Below are positions 1-8,446 of a stretch of 64,000 bases of DNA, piece by piece; positions within the stretch are counted from its first letter, which is position 1, and each line of letters opens with the position of its first letter. The notes beneath the pieces are model-generated. The model worked only from the letters and a program-made list of their open reading frames with translations, made no database searches and was not told where the DNA came from. The position numbers were made by a program, and so were the translations under genes. Source of the DNA: Vibrio cyclitrophicus (GTDB lineage Bacteria > Pseudomonadota > Gammaproteobacteria > Enterobacterales > Vibrionaceae); assembly GCA_023206055.1 (NCBI GenBank), contig CP065367.1, forward strand, positions 62,001 through 126,000, in the 5' to 3' direction.

Positions 1-1
1 C

Positions 2-1069
2 TTCTACATCTGCTGCGCGATTGCCTTCGTTGTTTTTGGTGTGATGTTTTATTCGATTTTGAGGCACAGGAAATCAAAGGGCGCAGTTGCTGCCCATTTT
101 CACGAAAGCACGAAAGTGGAAATTCTTTGGACCATCATCCCTATTGTCATCCTCATCGCTATGGCGATACCCGCTACTAAAACCTTGATAGCGATGGAAG
201 ATACCTCCCAATCAGATCTGACCGTTAAAATCACTGGTTCACAATGGAAATGGCATTACAGCTATTTTGGTGAAGACGTCGAGTTTTTCAGCCTTCTAGC
301 GACCAGTGACAAAGAGATTGAAGGTCTCGAAGTGAAAGGCGCACATTATCTGCTAGAAGTTGATAAGCCGCTTGTACTGCCTATTGACCGTAAAGTCCGT
401 TTCTTGATGACTTCCGATGATGTTATTCACTCATGGTGGGTGCCAGCGTTTGCCGTTAAGAAAGACACCATTCCGGGCTTTATCAATGAGGCTTGGACAA
501 AGATAGATGAGCCTGGTGTCTACCGAGGGCAGTGTGCAGAGTTGTGTGGCCGCGCTCATGGTTTCATGCCGATAGTGGTACATGCTATGGAAGAAGATGA
601 GTTTGACGCATGGCTAGCAGAACAGAAAGAGTTGGCGATAGCCGAACAACAAGCCGCGAAAGATGCATTAGATGCGTCACTTTCTTTGGAAGAGTTGAAT
701 ACCATCGGTGCAGAGGTTTACAAAACTCGATGTGCGGTTTGCCACCAAGCTAACGGTGAGGGCATTCCCGGAGCATTCCCTGCCATCAAAGGAAGCCCTA
801 TTGCCCTTGGAGATGTGGATGTTCATATCGACACTATTGTTTATGGTCGTGGCGGAACGGCGATGCAAACATTCGATAATCAGTTAACTGAGAAAGAGAT
901 CGCAGCGGTAGTAACTTATCAACGAAACGCTTGGGGTAATGACACCGGTGATATTGTTCAGGCTTCAGATGTTAATGCTTACAAGACCAAGCAAGAAGGC
1001 GGTGGACAAACAGGTGTAGAACAAGGCTCAACGGATGAAGCACAAAATGATGCTAAGGAGCAGTTATGA
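2..1069 (+). CDS. coxB: Cytochrome c oxidase subunit II, 5' end outside window
   Basis: This is the membrane-anchored subunit that receives electrons from cytochrome c through the CuA centre of an aa3-type oxidase. The frame is open from base 2 with no stop, and those first codons read as hydrophobic membrane sequence, so the gene starts upstream of the window; the GTG at 41 is only an internal codon. A second membrane segment follows near 120-180. The CuA motif CAELCGRAH is encoded at about 533-560. A C-terminal extension carries a class I heme-c motif, CAVCH, at 731-745, so this is the cytochrome-c-fused form of subunit II. The acidic, glutamine-rich tail after 960 looks unstructured. It overlaps coxA by 4 bp (ATGA), which suggests translational coupling. 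Confidence 0.95.
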   Translation, partial: FYICCAIAFVVFGVMFYSILRHRKSKGAVAAHFHESTKVEILWTIIPIVILIAMAIPATKTLIAMEDTSQSDLTVKITGSQWKWHYSYFGEDVEFFSLLATSDKEIEGLEVKGAHYLLEVDKPLVLPIDRKVRFLMTSDDVIHSWWVPAFAVKKDTIPGFINEAWTKIDEPGVYRGQCAELCGRAHGFMPIVVHAMEEDEFDAWLAEQKELAIAEQQAAKDALDASLSLEELNTIGAEVYKTRCAVCHQANGEGIPGAFPAIKGSPIALGDVDVHIDTIVYGRGGTAMQTFDNQLTEKEIAAVVTYQRNAWGNDTGDIVQASDVNAYKTKQEGGGQTGVEQGSTDEAQNDAKEQL

Positions 1070-2727
1070 GTTCACCAATCAATAAGCCGGTGAAATCGGC
1101 TCCAGTAGAAGATCAAGTACTGAGCCATTCTGCGGAAGGCACCTTGGGCAATAATGATTTGCCTGTTGATGATCACGATTCACATGCGGCACCTAAAGGC
1201 TGGGCTCGTTGGCTGTATTCAACCAATCATAAAGACATTGGTACACTTTATTTGTGGTTCAGCTTTGCAATGTTCTTAACGGGTGGTGCCATGGCGATGG
1301 TGATCCGTGCGGAGCTGTTCCAACCGGGGTTGCAACTCGTTGAGCCAGATTTCTTCAATCAGATGACGACTGTCCATGGCTTGATCATGGTGTTTGGCGC
1401 AGTGATGCCCGCTTTTACGGGTTTGGCTAACTGGATGATCCCAATGATGATCGGTGCACCAGATATGGCGTTGCCGAGAATGAACAACCTCAGTTTCTGG
1501 ATCTTGCCTTTTGCGTTTCTAATCTTAATCGGGTCTTTATTTACAGAAGGGGGCGGTCCGAGCTTTGGTTGGACCTTCTACGCGCCACTCTCGACAACTT
1601 ATGGCCCAGACAGTACCGCGCTATTCGTATTTTCAGTCCATATTATGGGGATCAGTTCTATCATGGGGGCGATTAACGTGATCGTAACCATAGTGAACAT
1701 GCGCGCACCGGGTATGACTTGGTTCAAGTTACCAATGTTCGTATGGACATGGTTAATTACCGCTTTCTTGCTGATAGCCGTGATGCCCGTTCTCGCGGGT
1801 GCGGTGACTATGGTACTGACTGACAAATACTTTGGAACCAGCTTCTTTGATGCCGCTGGTGGTGGGGATCCGGTGATGTTCCAGCACATATTCTGGTTCT
1901 TTGGGCACCCCGAAGTGTACATCATGATCTTGCCGTCGTTTGGTATCGTCTCGGCCATCATCCCAGCCTTTAGTGGCAAGCGCTTGTTTGGTTACCATTC
2001 GATGGTGTACGCGACCTGTAGTATCGCCATTTTGTCTTTTTTAGTGTGGGCACACCACATGTTCACAACGGGTATGCCAGTATTTGCCGAACTGTTCTTC
2101 ATGTATTGCACCATGTTGATAGCGGTGCCGACCGGTGTGAAAGTCTTCAACTGGGTGGCGACCATGTGGCGCGGGGCTTTGACCTTTGAAACCCCAATGC
2201 TGTTTGCGATTGCCTTTATTGTTTTGTTTACGATTGGTGGGTTATCTGGGCTGATGTTGGCGATAGTGCCTGCTGATTTCCAATACCACGATACCTACTT
2301 TGTTGTGGCTCACTTCCATTATGTTCTGGTAACAGGTGCCGTGTTCTCGATTATGGCTGCCGCCTATTATTGGCTGCCTAAGTGGACCGGGCATATGTAC
2401 GACCACAAGCTCAGTCTGTGGCATTTCTGGACATCGGTGATTTCAGTCAATGTGCTGTTCTTCCCTATGCACTTTTTAGGGTTAGCTGGAATGCCGCGTC
2501 GTATTCCAGACTATGCCATTCAGTTTGCTGACGTTAACCAAGTCGTTTCGATTGGTGGTTTTGCCTTTGGGTTGTCTCAGCTGATTTTCTTATGGCTAGC
2601 TATTAAGTGCGTAAGAGGGGGGGAGCCTGCGCCAAGCAAGCCTTGGGATAGAGCAGAAGGTCTTGAATGGACAGTACCAAGCCCTGCGCCTCACCACACC
2701 TTTATTCATCCGCCTAAAGTGGATTAG
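1066..2727 (+). CDS. coxA: Cytochrome c oxidase subunit I
   Basis: This is the catalytic heme-copper subunit (553 aa), carrying low-spin heme a and the heme a3-CuB site that reduces oxygen and pumps protons. The protein shows the expected 12 hydrophobic helices. The conserved segment HPEVYIMILP, containing a CuB histidine and the cross-linked tyrosine, lies at about residues 283-292. The CuB histidine pair is in WAHHMFTTG near residue 330. The heme ligand segment HFHYVLVTG follows near residue 416. The N-terminal 45 residues are polar and precede the first helix. The start overlaps the coxB stop and has AAGGAG at 1055-1060 just upstream. Length and motifs are normal for the family. Confidence 0.97.
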   Translation: MSSPINKPVKSAPVEDQVLSHSAEGTLGNNDLPVDDHDSHAAPKGWARWLYSTNHKDIGTLYLWFSFAMFLTGGAMAMVIRAELFQPGLQLVEPDFFNQMTTVHGLIMVFGAVMPAFTGLANWMIPMMIGAPDMALPRMNNLSFWILPFAFLILIGSLFTEGGGPSFGWTFYAPLSTTYGPDSTALFVFSVHIMGISSIMGAINVIVTIVNMRAPGMTWFKLPMFVWTWLITAFLLIAVMPVLAGAVTMVLTDKYFGTSFFDAAGGGDPVMFQHIFWFFGHPEVYIMILPSFGIVSAIIPAFSGKRLFGYHSMVYATCSIAILSFLVWAHHMFTTGMPVFAELFFMYCTMLIAVPTGVKVFNWVATMWRGALTFETPMLFAIAFIVLFTIGGLSGLMLAIVPADFQYHDTYFVVAHFHYVLVTGAVFSIMAAAYYWLPKWTGHMYDHKLSLWHFWTSVISVNVLFFPMHFLGLAGMPRRIPDYAIQFADVNQVVSIGGFAFGLSQLIFLWLAIKCVRGGEPAPSKPWDRAEGLEWTVPSPAPHHTFIHPPKVD

Positions 2728-2738
2728 AGGGCAGAGCC

Positions 2739-3347
2739 ATGAGTGATAAGCAAAGCGATCAAGATAAAAACCAACCTAAACGTTCATCCAAAAAGCTGAC
2801 GGGTTACTTGGTGTTGAGCGTGGTTGCGATGTTTGGCTTCGGTTTCGCTTTGGTGCCGCTCTACGATGTGATGTGTGAGGCCTTAGGTATTAATGGCAAA
2901 ACTAATACCGTTTCTGCCGTTCAACCTCAGGGAATGCAGCCTGACTACTCTCGTACTGTTCGTGTTGAATTTATGTCGCACATTAAGCCTGATATGCCGT
3001 GGCAGTTCTCGCCTGAGGTTCGAGTGTTAGAGGTTCACCCTGGTGAGGTGGTTCAAACTAACTACATTGCCAAAAACCTTTCTGAAACCTCATTGATTGG
3101 CCAAGCTGTACCGTCGGTTTCTCCAGGAATGGGGGCAACCTACTTCAATAAGATGGAGTGCTTTTGCTTTAATCAGCAGCCATTGGACGGGCACAAGAGC
3201 GCAGAAATGGGTTTGATATTTTACATTGAGCCAGATATTCCAGAATCGATACATACGCTTACGCTCTCTTATACGTTATTTAATATCACGAATGAGATGG
3301 GTGCAGCGGCCAATAAATCTGAGCCTAACGTACTCGCAAGTAATTAG
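2739..3347 (+). CDS. ctaG: Cytochrome c oxidase assembly protein CtaG (Cox11)
   Basis: This is a copper chaperone that inserts CuB into subunit I. The protein (202 aa) has a short cytosolic N-terminus, one membrane helix at about residues 20-42, and a periplasmic beta-domain. The copper-binding signature CFCF sits in MECFCFNQQ near residues 139-147. It starts 11 bp after coxA with a GAGGG-type ribosome site. The stop codon TAG at 3345-3347 is made from the TA target dinucleotide plus the first G of the MITE-like element that begins at 3347. Removing the element would still leave TAG, so the protein is not altered. Confidence 0.95.
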   Translation: MSDKQSDQDKNQPKRSSKKLTGYLVLSVVAMFGFGFALVPLYDVMCEALGINGKTNTVSAVQPQGMQPDYSRTVRVEFMSHIKPDMPWQFSPEVRVLEVHPGEVVQTNYIAKNLSETSLIGQAVPSVSPGMGATYFNKMECFCFNQQPLDGHKSAEMGLIFYIEPDIPESIHTLTLSYTLFNITNEMGAAANKSEPNVLASN

Positions 3348-3610
3348 GGCGTGTTTATCTTTCGAGCTGATTTTTGCAGCGAGTTGCTGGGTGTTTATAC
3401 AAGGCAGAGGCGTCGATGTGTAGCTAGCCTACATGAGAAGCCGATAACGTAGTAGAAATGACCAGCAAACGCTGCCCGAAGGGTTCGGCTAAAAGTGTTT
3501 TACTCTTTGTTGAGGGAGATTTGCTTAGAATGACTAGGCTACTTCCCCCTCGCCGCGATTAAAACACTTTTATCTCGAACAAAATTTAACCGCGAAAGGT
3601 CAACGCGCCC
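3347..3610. mobile_element. MITE-like element with TA target duplication
   Basis: A 264-bp non-coding unit fills the gap between ctaG and coxC. Its ends are imperfect inverted repeats: 3347-3366 matches the reverse complement of 3591-3610 at 16 of 20 positions (core GGGCG-GTT-A-CTTTCG). It is flanked by TA at 3345-3346 and 3611-3612, as expected for IS630/mariner-type transposition. Inside are several hairpins: a 13-bp inverted repeat around TAAAAGTGTTTTA (3494-3506) and its complement (3560-3572), a TGTAG/CTACA stem near 3417-3431, and CCGAA/TTCGG near 3477-3489. It has no credible ORF. I recall similar unit repeats in other Vibrio genomes, but copy number cannot be tested here. Confidence 0.72.
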
Positions 3611-3651
3611 TAGGAAATTACAGAACCAGTATCAACATAAGGAGTTGAGCG

Positions 3652-4536
3652 ATGAGTTCTAAAAAGGAAGTTTATTTCGTTCCACACCAAAGCCACTGGC
3701 CATTGGTGGGTGCCGTAGCACTGTTTTTGGTCGCAGTTGGCGCTGGCTTGACGGTGCAAAACATGGGCACCGACGCCGCAGGTGGAGTATTTGGCAAAGC
3801 GGTGTTGTTAGTCGGGTTTGCAGTGCTGCTTTACATGCTCGCAGGTTGGTTTAGCAATGTGATCACAGAATCATTGAGTGGTCTCTATTCTGAGCAGATT
3901 TCTCGTTCTTTTAGGCAAGGAATGAGCTGGTTTATTTTCTCCGAAATCATGTTCTTCGGCGCTTTTTTTGGCGCGCTTTTCTATGCTCGAATGATTTCTG
4001 TGCCTTGGATTGGTGGTGCGGGCAATAATGAAATGACCCATGAAGTATTGTGGCCGATGTTCCAATCGATATGGCCATTAACGACTACCCCTGATGGTGT
4101 AACGACACAGGCGATGCCTTGGCAAGGTATCCCTCTTAAGAACACTATTATTCTGCTGCTTTCCTCTGTGACGCTGCACATGGCACATATCAGTCTTGAG
4201 CAAAATAAGCGTATGGCTTTGATCGTCTGGTTGGAGATAACCATTGTTCTGGCTGGCTTCTTCCTGTTCTTCCAAGTTGAAGAGTACCTTCACGCTTATC
4301 AAGAGATGGGGCTGACACTTCAGTCTGGCATCTATGGCAACACCTTCTTCTTGTTGACCGGGTTTCATGGCTTACATGTCTGTTTAGGGACGATCTTTTT
4401 GATTGTGCTGCTGGCAAGGGTTGCGAAAGACCACTTCACTCCGAAAGACCACTTTGCGTTCCAAGCGGGCAGTTGGTATTGGCACTTTGTTGATGTGGTT
4501 TGGTTAGGGCTGTTTGTGTTTGTTTATGTGCTTTAA
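3652..4536 (+). CDS. coxC: Cytochrome c oxidase subunit III
   Basis: This is the third core subunit (294 aa) of the aa3 oxidase. It has seven hydrophobic helices and no redox centres, and it stabilises turnover of subunit I. Family features include the helix-3 segment FIFSEIMFFGAFF near residue 95 with its conserved glutamate, TGFHGLHV near residue 236, and the C-terminal WYWHFVDVVWL. AAGGAG lies at about 3640-3645, nine bases before the ATG, and is just outside the MITE. The MITE therefore separates this gene from ctaG but leaves its ribosome site intact. Confidence 0.96.
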   Translation: MSSKKEVYFVPHQSHWPLVGAVALFLVAVGAGLTVQNMGTDAAGGVFGKAVLLVGFAVLLYMLAGWFSNVITESLSGLYSEQISRSFRQGMSWFIFSEIMFFGAFFGALFYARMISVPWIGGAGNNEMTHEVLWPMFQSIWPLTTTPDGVTTQAMPWQGIPLKNTIILLLSSVTLHMAHISLEQNKRMALIVWLEITIVLAGFFLFFQVEEYLHAYQEMGLTLQSGIYGNTFFLLTGFHGLHVCLGTIFLIVLLARVAKDHFTPKDHFAFQAGSWYWHFVDVVWLGLFVFVYVL

Positions 4537-4555
4537 CGGTTGAGCCTATAGGGGA

Positions 4556-4786
4556 TTAATAGGGGCGAGGGTTGGGAGTTATCACTCCTGATCCCAAAGC
4601 AAGTAATAAAAGTAGCACGACAACGGCTGACCACATCACACGACGCCCCAAGAAGTGACTGAGCCTTTTTCCATTGTGTTTACCTGAGGCGATTTGGATT
4701 AGACCTTTCATCAAGTTGAAAGCGATGAAAAACAGCAAAGCGACCAATACAACTTTAAATAACAACACAAAGGTAGATGACGCCAT
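4556..4786 (-). CDS. DUF2909 twin-helix membrane protein, antisense in cox operon
   Basis: This small protein (76 aa) has two membrane helices, roughly residues 6-25 and 50-70, separated by a basic loop (SGKHNGKRLSHFLGRR). It matches my memory of the DUF2909 family, which commonly sits beside cox genes in gammaproteobacteria; its function is unknown. The ATG at 4786 is preceded on this strand by GGAG eight bases upstream, which favours it over the longer open frame extending to 4891. It lies opposite to all other operon genes, converging on coxC (19 bp apart) and diverging from SURF1 with essentially no spacer. Confidence 0.78.
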   Translation of the reverse strand: MASSTFVLLFKVVLVALLFFIAFNLMKGLIQIASGKHNGKRLSHFLGRRVMWSAVVVLLLLLALGSGVITPNPRPY

Positions 4787-4787
4787 A

Positions 4788-5615
4788 GTGATAACTCCAA
4801 ACCGATTGATTGATGATGAACATAAGTTCCGCAGTAAAGGTTTTTGGATAGCGGTTGTTTTAACTGTGGTTTCAGTCGGCGCTTTAATCAAGTTAGGTTT
4901 ATGGCAACTCGATCGTGGTAACGATAAATTACGTTATGAACAACAATTGACAGAGAGAGCACAGCTATCGCCACAACCTTTAGATGTCGTTATTTCTGAG
5001 TTGCGAGAGCAGGATTTATCTGGCCAAGAGTCACTAAATCCTCAAACCCTAAGCGGGTTAAAGGCTGATGTTGAATTGGTAAATACGAGTGGCTTGATGT
5101 TCTTGTTAGACAACCAGATAAACCAAGGAACGGTAGGGTATGTGATTTACATGTTGGGAAAGGTTCGTCTTGAAGATGAAAATAACTCATTAGTGGCTGA
5201 AAAACAGTTGTTGATCGATCTTGGGTTTGTTGCGGCAAGTAATGACAGAAGAGAACTACCGCAATTAGGAAACATTACTGTACCAACCAAAATGTCAGGG
5301 CGCTTGTACACACGCTCAGTGAATCCTTTGAGTCATGAATTGGGTTTAGAAAATACGACACCGAATAGAATCCAAAACCTAAACATAGCAGCGTTATCAC
5401 AATATACCGGGCAAGAAGTGCTGCCCTTTGTCTTCCAACCTCAGAGCTTAGGTTCCTGGCCTTATGAGTTGTTATGGCGGCCGACGGCGATGAAATCTGA
5501 GAAGCACTTTGGTTACTCGTTTCAATGGTTTGTAATGGCTGCTGTACTTCTGTTTTTGATGTTGTTAATTGGGTTCCGATATTTTAAGAAAAATAGCCAA
5601 ATGAATAAGAAGTAG
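4788..5615 (+). CDS. SURF1 family cytochrome oxidase biogenesis protein
   Basis: SURF1/Shy1 proteins help build the heme a3-CuB site. The protein has the family layout: a helix near the N-terminus ending in LGLWQLDRG, a large extracytoplasmic domain, and a second helix close to the C-terminus (FQWFVMAAVLLFLMLL). The conserved block around PNRIQNLN is near residue 195 of the longer frame. The start is uncertain. The frame is open from TTG 4674 and ATG 4725, but both lie inside the oppositely oriented DUF2909 gene. GTG at 4788 avoids that overlap and puts the first helix at a normal distance. A 54-bp gap leads to the next gene. Confidence 0.85.
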   Translation: MITPNRLIDDEHKFRSKGFWIAVVLTVVSVGALIKLGLWQLDRGNDKLRYEQQLTERAQLSPQPLDVVISELREQDLSGQESLNPQTLSGLKADVELVNTSGLMFLLDNQINQGTVGYVIYMLGKVRLEDENNSLVAEKQLLIDLGFVAASNDRRELPQLGNITVPTKMSGRLYTRSVNPLSHELGLENTTPNRIQNLNIAALSQYTGQEVLPFVFQPQSLGSWPYELLWRPTAMKSEKHFGYSFQWFVMAAVLLFLMLLIGFRYFKKNSQMNKK

Positions 5616-5669
5616 GTACTCAAAATTGAAATAGCGACTTAAAGGTAGCGCCTACAACAAGGAAGAAAG

Positions 5670-6278
5670 ATGGATAAATCTCAAGTACAAATGAATAGCG
5701 AAAGTACCGATGCAAACATGGCTGAGCTTAAAAGCCGCCGAACTAAGGGACGTCTGGTATTAATTGGATTAGTTTTGATTTTCGCTTTGCCTGCCATTAT
5801 CGCTAAAACCGTGTTGGACCAGAATTGGTACACCTCAGGTGTCACTAACTCGGGCGAATTGGTAGAACCAAGAACCACACTAGCGGATTTCGGTGTAACG
5901 GTACCAATGGCAGGAGAGGGGTGGTTAGTGGGTTATATCGCACCGATGGAGTGCGAAAGCTTGTGCGAACAACAGCTTCATTATTTGAATCAAAGTTACT
6001 TAGCGTTAGGGAAAAACAAAGAGCGCGTGACCGCCGTTATTTTCGTATCAGAAGGTAATTCGTTATCGGGTTCTCTTGATAAGCCTGATCTATCTTTGTT
6101 AGCTGGTGGTGATCAGTTAAGTACCGAGTTTGCGCCGGCTTCCATTGTCATTATTGACCCACTCGGGCAATTGGTTATGGAATACAAAAGCGTTTTGGAA
6201 CCGTCGCAGCTAGTCGGGCAATCCAAAGGCATGATTCATGATTTAAGAAAGCTACTTAAGCTATCACGAGTTGGGTAG
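5670..6278 (+). CDS. SCO-like membrane-anchored protein in cox operon
   Basis: The protein (202 aa) has one membrane helix at about residues 28-46 and an extracytoplasmic domain. I do not recognise a characterised family. Two cysteines, C95 and C99, form CESLC, a CxxxC motif placed where SCO1/SenC thioredoxin-fold proteins carry their copper-binding cysteines. The later block IVIIDPLGQLVMEY resembles the SCO segment ending in DPxG. The histidine that normally completes the SCO copper site is not visible at the expected place (sequence there is STEFAPAS). The position between SURF1 and ctaA supports a role in oxidase assembly. It may act in thiol reduction rather than copper binding, but this is inference. 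AAGGAA precedes the ATG. Confidence 0.75.
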   Translation: MDKSQVQMNSESTDANMAELKSRRTKGRLVLIGLVLIFALPAIIAKTVLDQNWYTSGVTNSGELVEPRTTLADFGVTVPMAGEGWLVGYIAPMECESLCEQQLHYLNQSYLALGKNKERVTAVIFVSEGNSLSGSLDKPDLSLLAGGDQLSTEFAPASIVIIDPLGQLVMEYKSVLEPSQLVGQSKGMIHDLRKLLKLSRVG

Positions 6279-6352
6279 TTGATAAGCTTTGGCAGATGGC
6301 GTTAATGCTGAGTGTTGTTAGCGAAAAGGGAATAAATATAGGGAGGTAAACG

Positions 6353-7408
6353 ATGCAGAATAAAGCCCCTGATTTACTCATGCTCGTGATGCGAGTGACG
6401 ATCTTACTTACGCTTGCTGTGATCGTGCTCGGTGCTTATACCCGTTTGTCTGATGCCGGCCTTGGTTGCCCCGATTGGCCTGGGTGTTATGGGAAAATCA
6501 CCGTTCCTTCTGACGCACAAGCAGTGAATCAAGCAAACCTCCAATTTCCCGAACGTGCTCTCGAAGCAGATAAAGCTTGGATTGAGATGATACATCGCTA
6601 CTTTGCGGGTTCATTAGGACTTCTTATCTTTGTTGTGGTGGCTTGGTGTATTAAGAAGAACATCACTGCTGCTGGACTGCCGTTATTGATCTCGGCAACC
6701 GTGATTTTTCAGGCTTTATTAGGCATGTGGACGGTGACACTCAAGCTGATGCCTGTCGTGGTTATGGCGCACTTGATGGGGGGCTTCACGTTGCTGTCAC
6801 TGTTGTGTCTGCTCTACTGTCGTCTCTCTAATTTCCAAACCCGATTTGGCGAACCCTCTTACGCGCCTCAGATTAAGTTCTGGGCATCGTTGGGGTTAGT
6901 GGTTGTGGTGGGGCAGATATTGCTTGGCGGGTGGACCTCATCAAACTATGCCGCGTTGGTGTGCACCCAGCTACCAATTTGTGAGGGGAATTGGACAAGC
7001 TATCTAGACTTTAAGAACGCGTTCGATTTTGCACAGCACGGCCATGATAACTATGAGTTCGGTGTATTGGAGTATCCCGCAAGGCTCACAATACATGTCA
7101 TGCACAGGTTTGGCGCTATTGTGGCAACGTTGACGGTGCTAATGGTCGTGTATCAGTTGTGGAAGTTTGGTCAAACAGCGCATCAAAAGCTGAGCGTGAT
7201 TGTTGCCATAGTGTTGGTTACTCAAATCAGCCTTGGAATCAGCAACGTGTGGTTTCACCTGCCAATCTCAGTCGCGGTTTTGCATATTCTAGTTGCGGCG
7301 ATACTGCTTATTAGCATGGTTGTGACCAACTTTGTTGTTTGGCAGCGAAAACCAAGTGAGAGCTTGGTAAAGAACAGTGTATTACAAGGAGGTAATCATG
7401 GTCAGTAG
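6353..7408 (+). CDS. ctaA: Heme A synthase (COX15/CtaA)
   Basis: This membrane enzyme (351 aa) oxidises the C8 methyl of heme O to the formyl group of heme A, the cofactor of the aa3 oxidase. It has eight predicted helices. Conserved features include GAYTRLSDAGLGCPDWPGCYG near residues 27-47, the histidine in MIHRYFAGSLG near residue 80, and MHRFGA near residue 248. The start is well supported by GGGAGGT a few bases upstream. It overlaps ctaB by 11 bp, so the two heme enzymes are probably co-translated. Confidence 0.95.
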   Translation: MQNKAPDLLMLVMRVTILLTLAVIVLGAYTRLSDAGLGCPDWPGCYGKITVPSDAQAVNQANLQFPERALEADKAWIEMIHRYFAGSLGLLIFVVVAWCIKKNITAAGLPLLISATVIFQALLGMWTVTLKLMPVVVMAHLMGGFTLLSLLCLLYCRLSNFQTRFGEPSYAPQIKFWASLGLVVVVGQILLGGWTSSNYAALVCTQLPICEGNWTSYLDFKNAFDFAQHGHDNYEFGVLEYPARLTIHVMHRFGAIVATLTVLMVVYQLWKFGQTAHQKLSVIVAIVLVTQISLGISNVWFHLPISVAVLHILVAAILLISMVVTNFVVWQRKPSESLVKNSVLQGGNHGQ

Positions 7409-8336
7409 AGTTTCAACACAGCATGAAGTGGTGGTTCAAGTCCCAGCTTCAAGTAATGAAATGGCTGCAAAAAACAAAGCTGCTTGGAAGGTTTATTTAA
7501 CACTGACCAAGCCTAAAGTGGTTGCTTTGATGTTGCTAACGGCATTAGTCGGAATGTGCTTAGCTGTGCCTAATGGACTGCCACTACAGCAAGCTTTATT
7601 CGGCATGATAGGGATAGGGTTAATGGCAGGGTCGGCTGCTGCGTTTAACCATTTGATCGACAAGAAGATCGACGGGCAAATGTCTCGAACCAACCGACGT
7701 CCGTTACCATCAGGGGAGCTCAGTAGCGTACGAGTGTTCAGTTTTGCCGCGGGCATTGGCTTGCTTGGCTTCGTCACCTTAGTGATGTTGGTAAACCCAC
7801 TGACCGCTTGGCTAACCTTTGCGAGCTTATTGGGATATGCCGTTATCTATACCATGTACTTGAAGCGAGCGACGCCGCAGAACATCGTGATAGCCGGAAT
7901 AGCTGGAGCAATGCCTCCGTTATTGGGCTGGACGGCTGTTACTAATGAGCTACATTCAAGCGCATGGTTGCTGGTGATGATCATCTTTATTTGGACGCCT
8001 CCACACTTTTGGGCGCTTGCGATTCATCGTCGTGACGAGTACGCCAAAGTGGATATCCCGATGTTGCCCGTGACTCATGGGATAGCTTACACCAAGACTT
8101 CAATTTTGCTGTATACACTGTTGTTAAGCGTCGTGTGTGTACTACCAGTATTAGTTGGCATGAGCAGCTGGATATATCTGAGCGCGTCATTGGTGCTCAA
8201 CGGCGGGTTTGTTTATCACGCTTGGGTACTTAAATATCGTGATGAGCCCAACATGGCGATGAAGACATTCAAGTTCTCCATTTATCATTTGATGCTCTTG
8301 TTTGTAGCCTTGTTGGCAGATCACTATCTACTTTGA
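7398..8336 (+). CDS. ctaB: Protoheme IX farnesyltransferase (heme O synthase)
   Basis: This UbiA-family membrane prenyltransferase (312 aa) adds a farnesyl group to heme B to make heme O, the substrate of ctaA. The two Asp-rich Mg-diphosphate motifs are visible: NHLIDKKIDGQMSRTNRRP, and the later HRRDEYAKVDIPMLPV region. The ATG at 7398 follows a perfect AAGGAGGT, so the upstream GTG at 7377 is not needed. It is the last gene of the oxidase operon and is followed by a hairpin terminator. It could also be called cyoE, but the context is aa3-type oxidase. Confidence 0.95.
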   Translation: MVSRVSTQHEVVVQVPASSNEMAAKNKAAWKVYLTLTKPKVVALMLLTALVGMCLAVPNGLPLQQALFGMIGIGLMAGSAAAFNHLIDKKIDGQMSRTNRRPLPSGELSSVRVFSFAAGIGLLGFVTLVMLVNPLTAWLTFASLLGYAVIYTMYLKRATPQNIVIAGIAGAMPPLLGWTAVTNELHSSAWLLVMIIFIWTPPHFWALAIHRRDEYAKVDIPMLPVTHGIAYTKTSILLYTLLLSVVCVLPVLVGMSSWIYLSASLVLNGGFVYHAWVLKYRDEPNMAMKTFKFSIYHLMLLFVALLADHYLL

Positions 8337-8365
8337 TAACTGACGTTTCAGATGTTATTGAATAA

Positions 8366-8394
8366 GAAAACGGATGCGCTGGGCATCCGCTTTT
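8366..8394 (+). terminator. Terminator after ctaB
   Basis: CGGATGC at 8371-8377 pairs with GCATCCG at 8383-8389, followed by CTTTTG on the + strand. Four A residues lie before the stem, so it may also serve gbpA from the other side. Confidence 0.75.
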
Positions 8395-8446
8395 GTTTGG
8401 CTGATTGCTAACACTCACCTATGGAAAGTAAGTATCTAGTGATCAA

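Noticed and set aside
41..1069. coxB starting at GTG 41
   Set aside because: The frame continues upstream to base 2 with hydrophobic codons that belong to the first membrane segment, so 41 is internal.
1599..1979. Long minus-strand open frame inside coxA
   Set aside because: It is a shadow of the conserved coxA sequence with no independent start signal.
3226..3423. Open frame of 65 aa crossing from ctaG into the MITE-like element
   Set aside because: It overlaps ctaG in another frame and ends in the repeat; it has no ribosome site.
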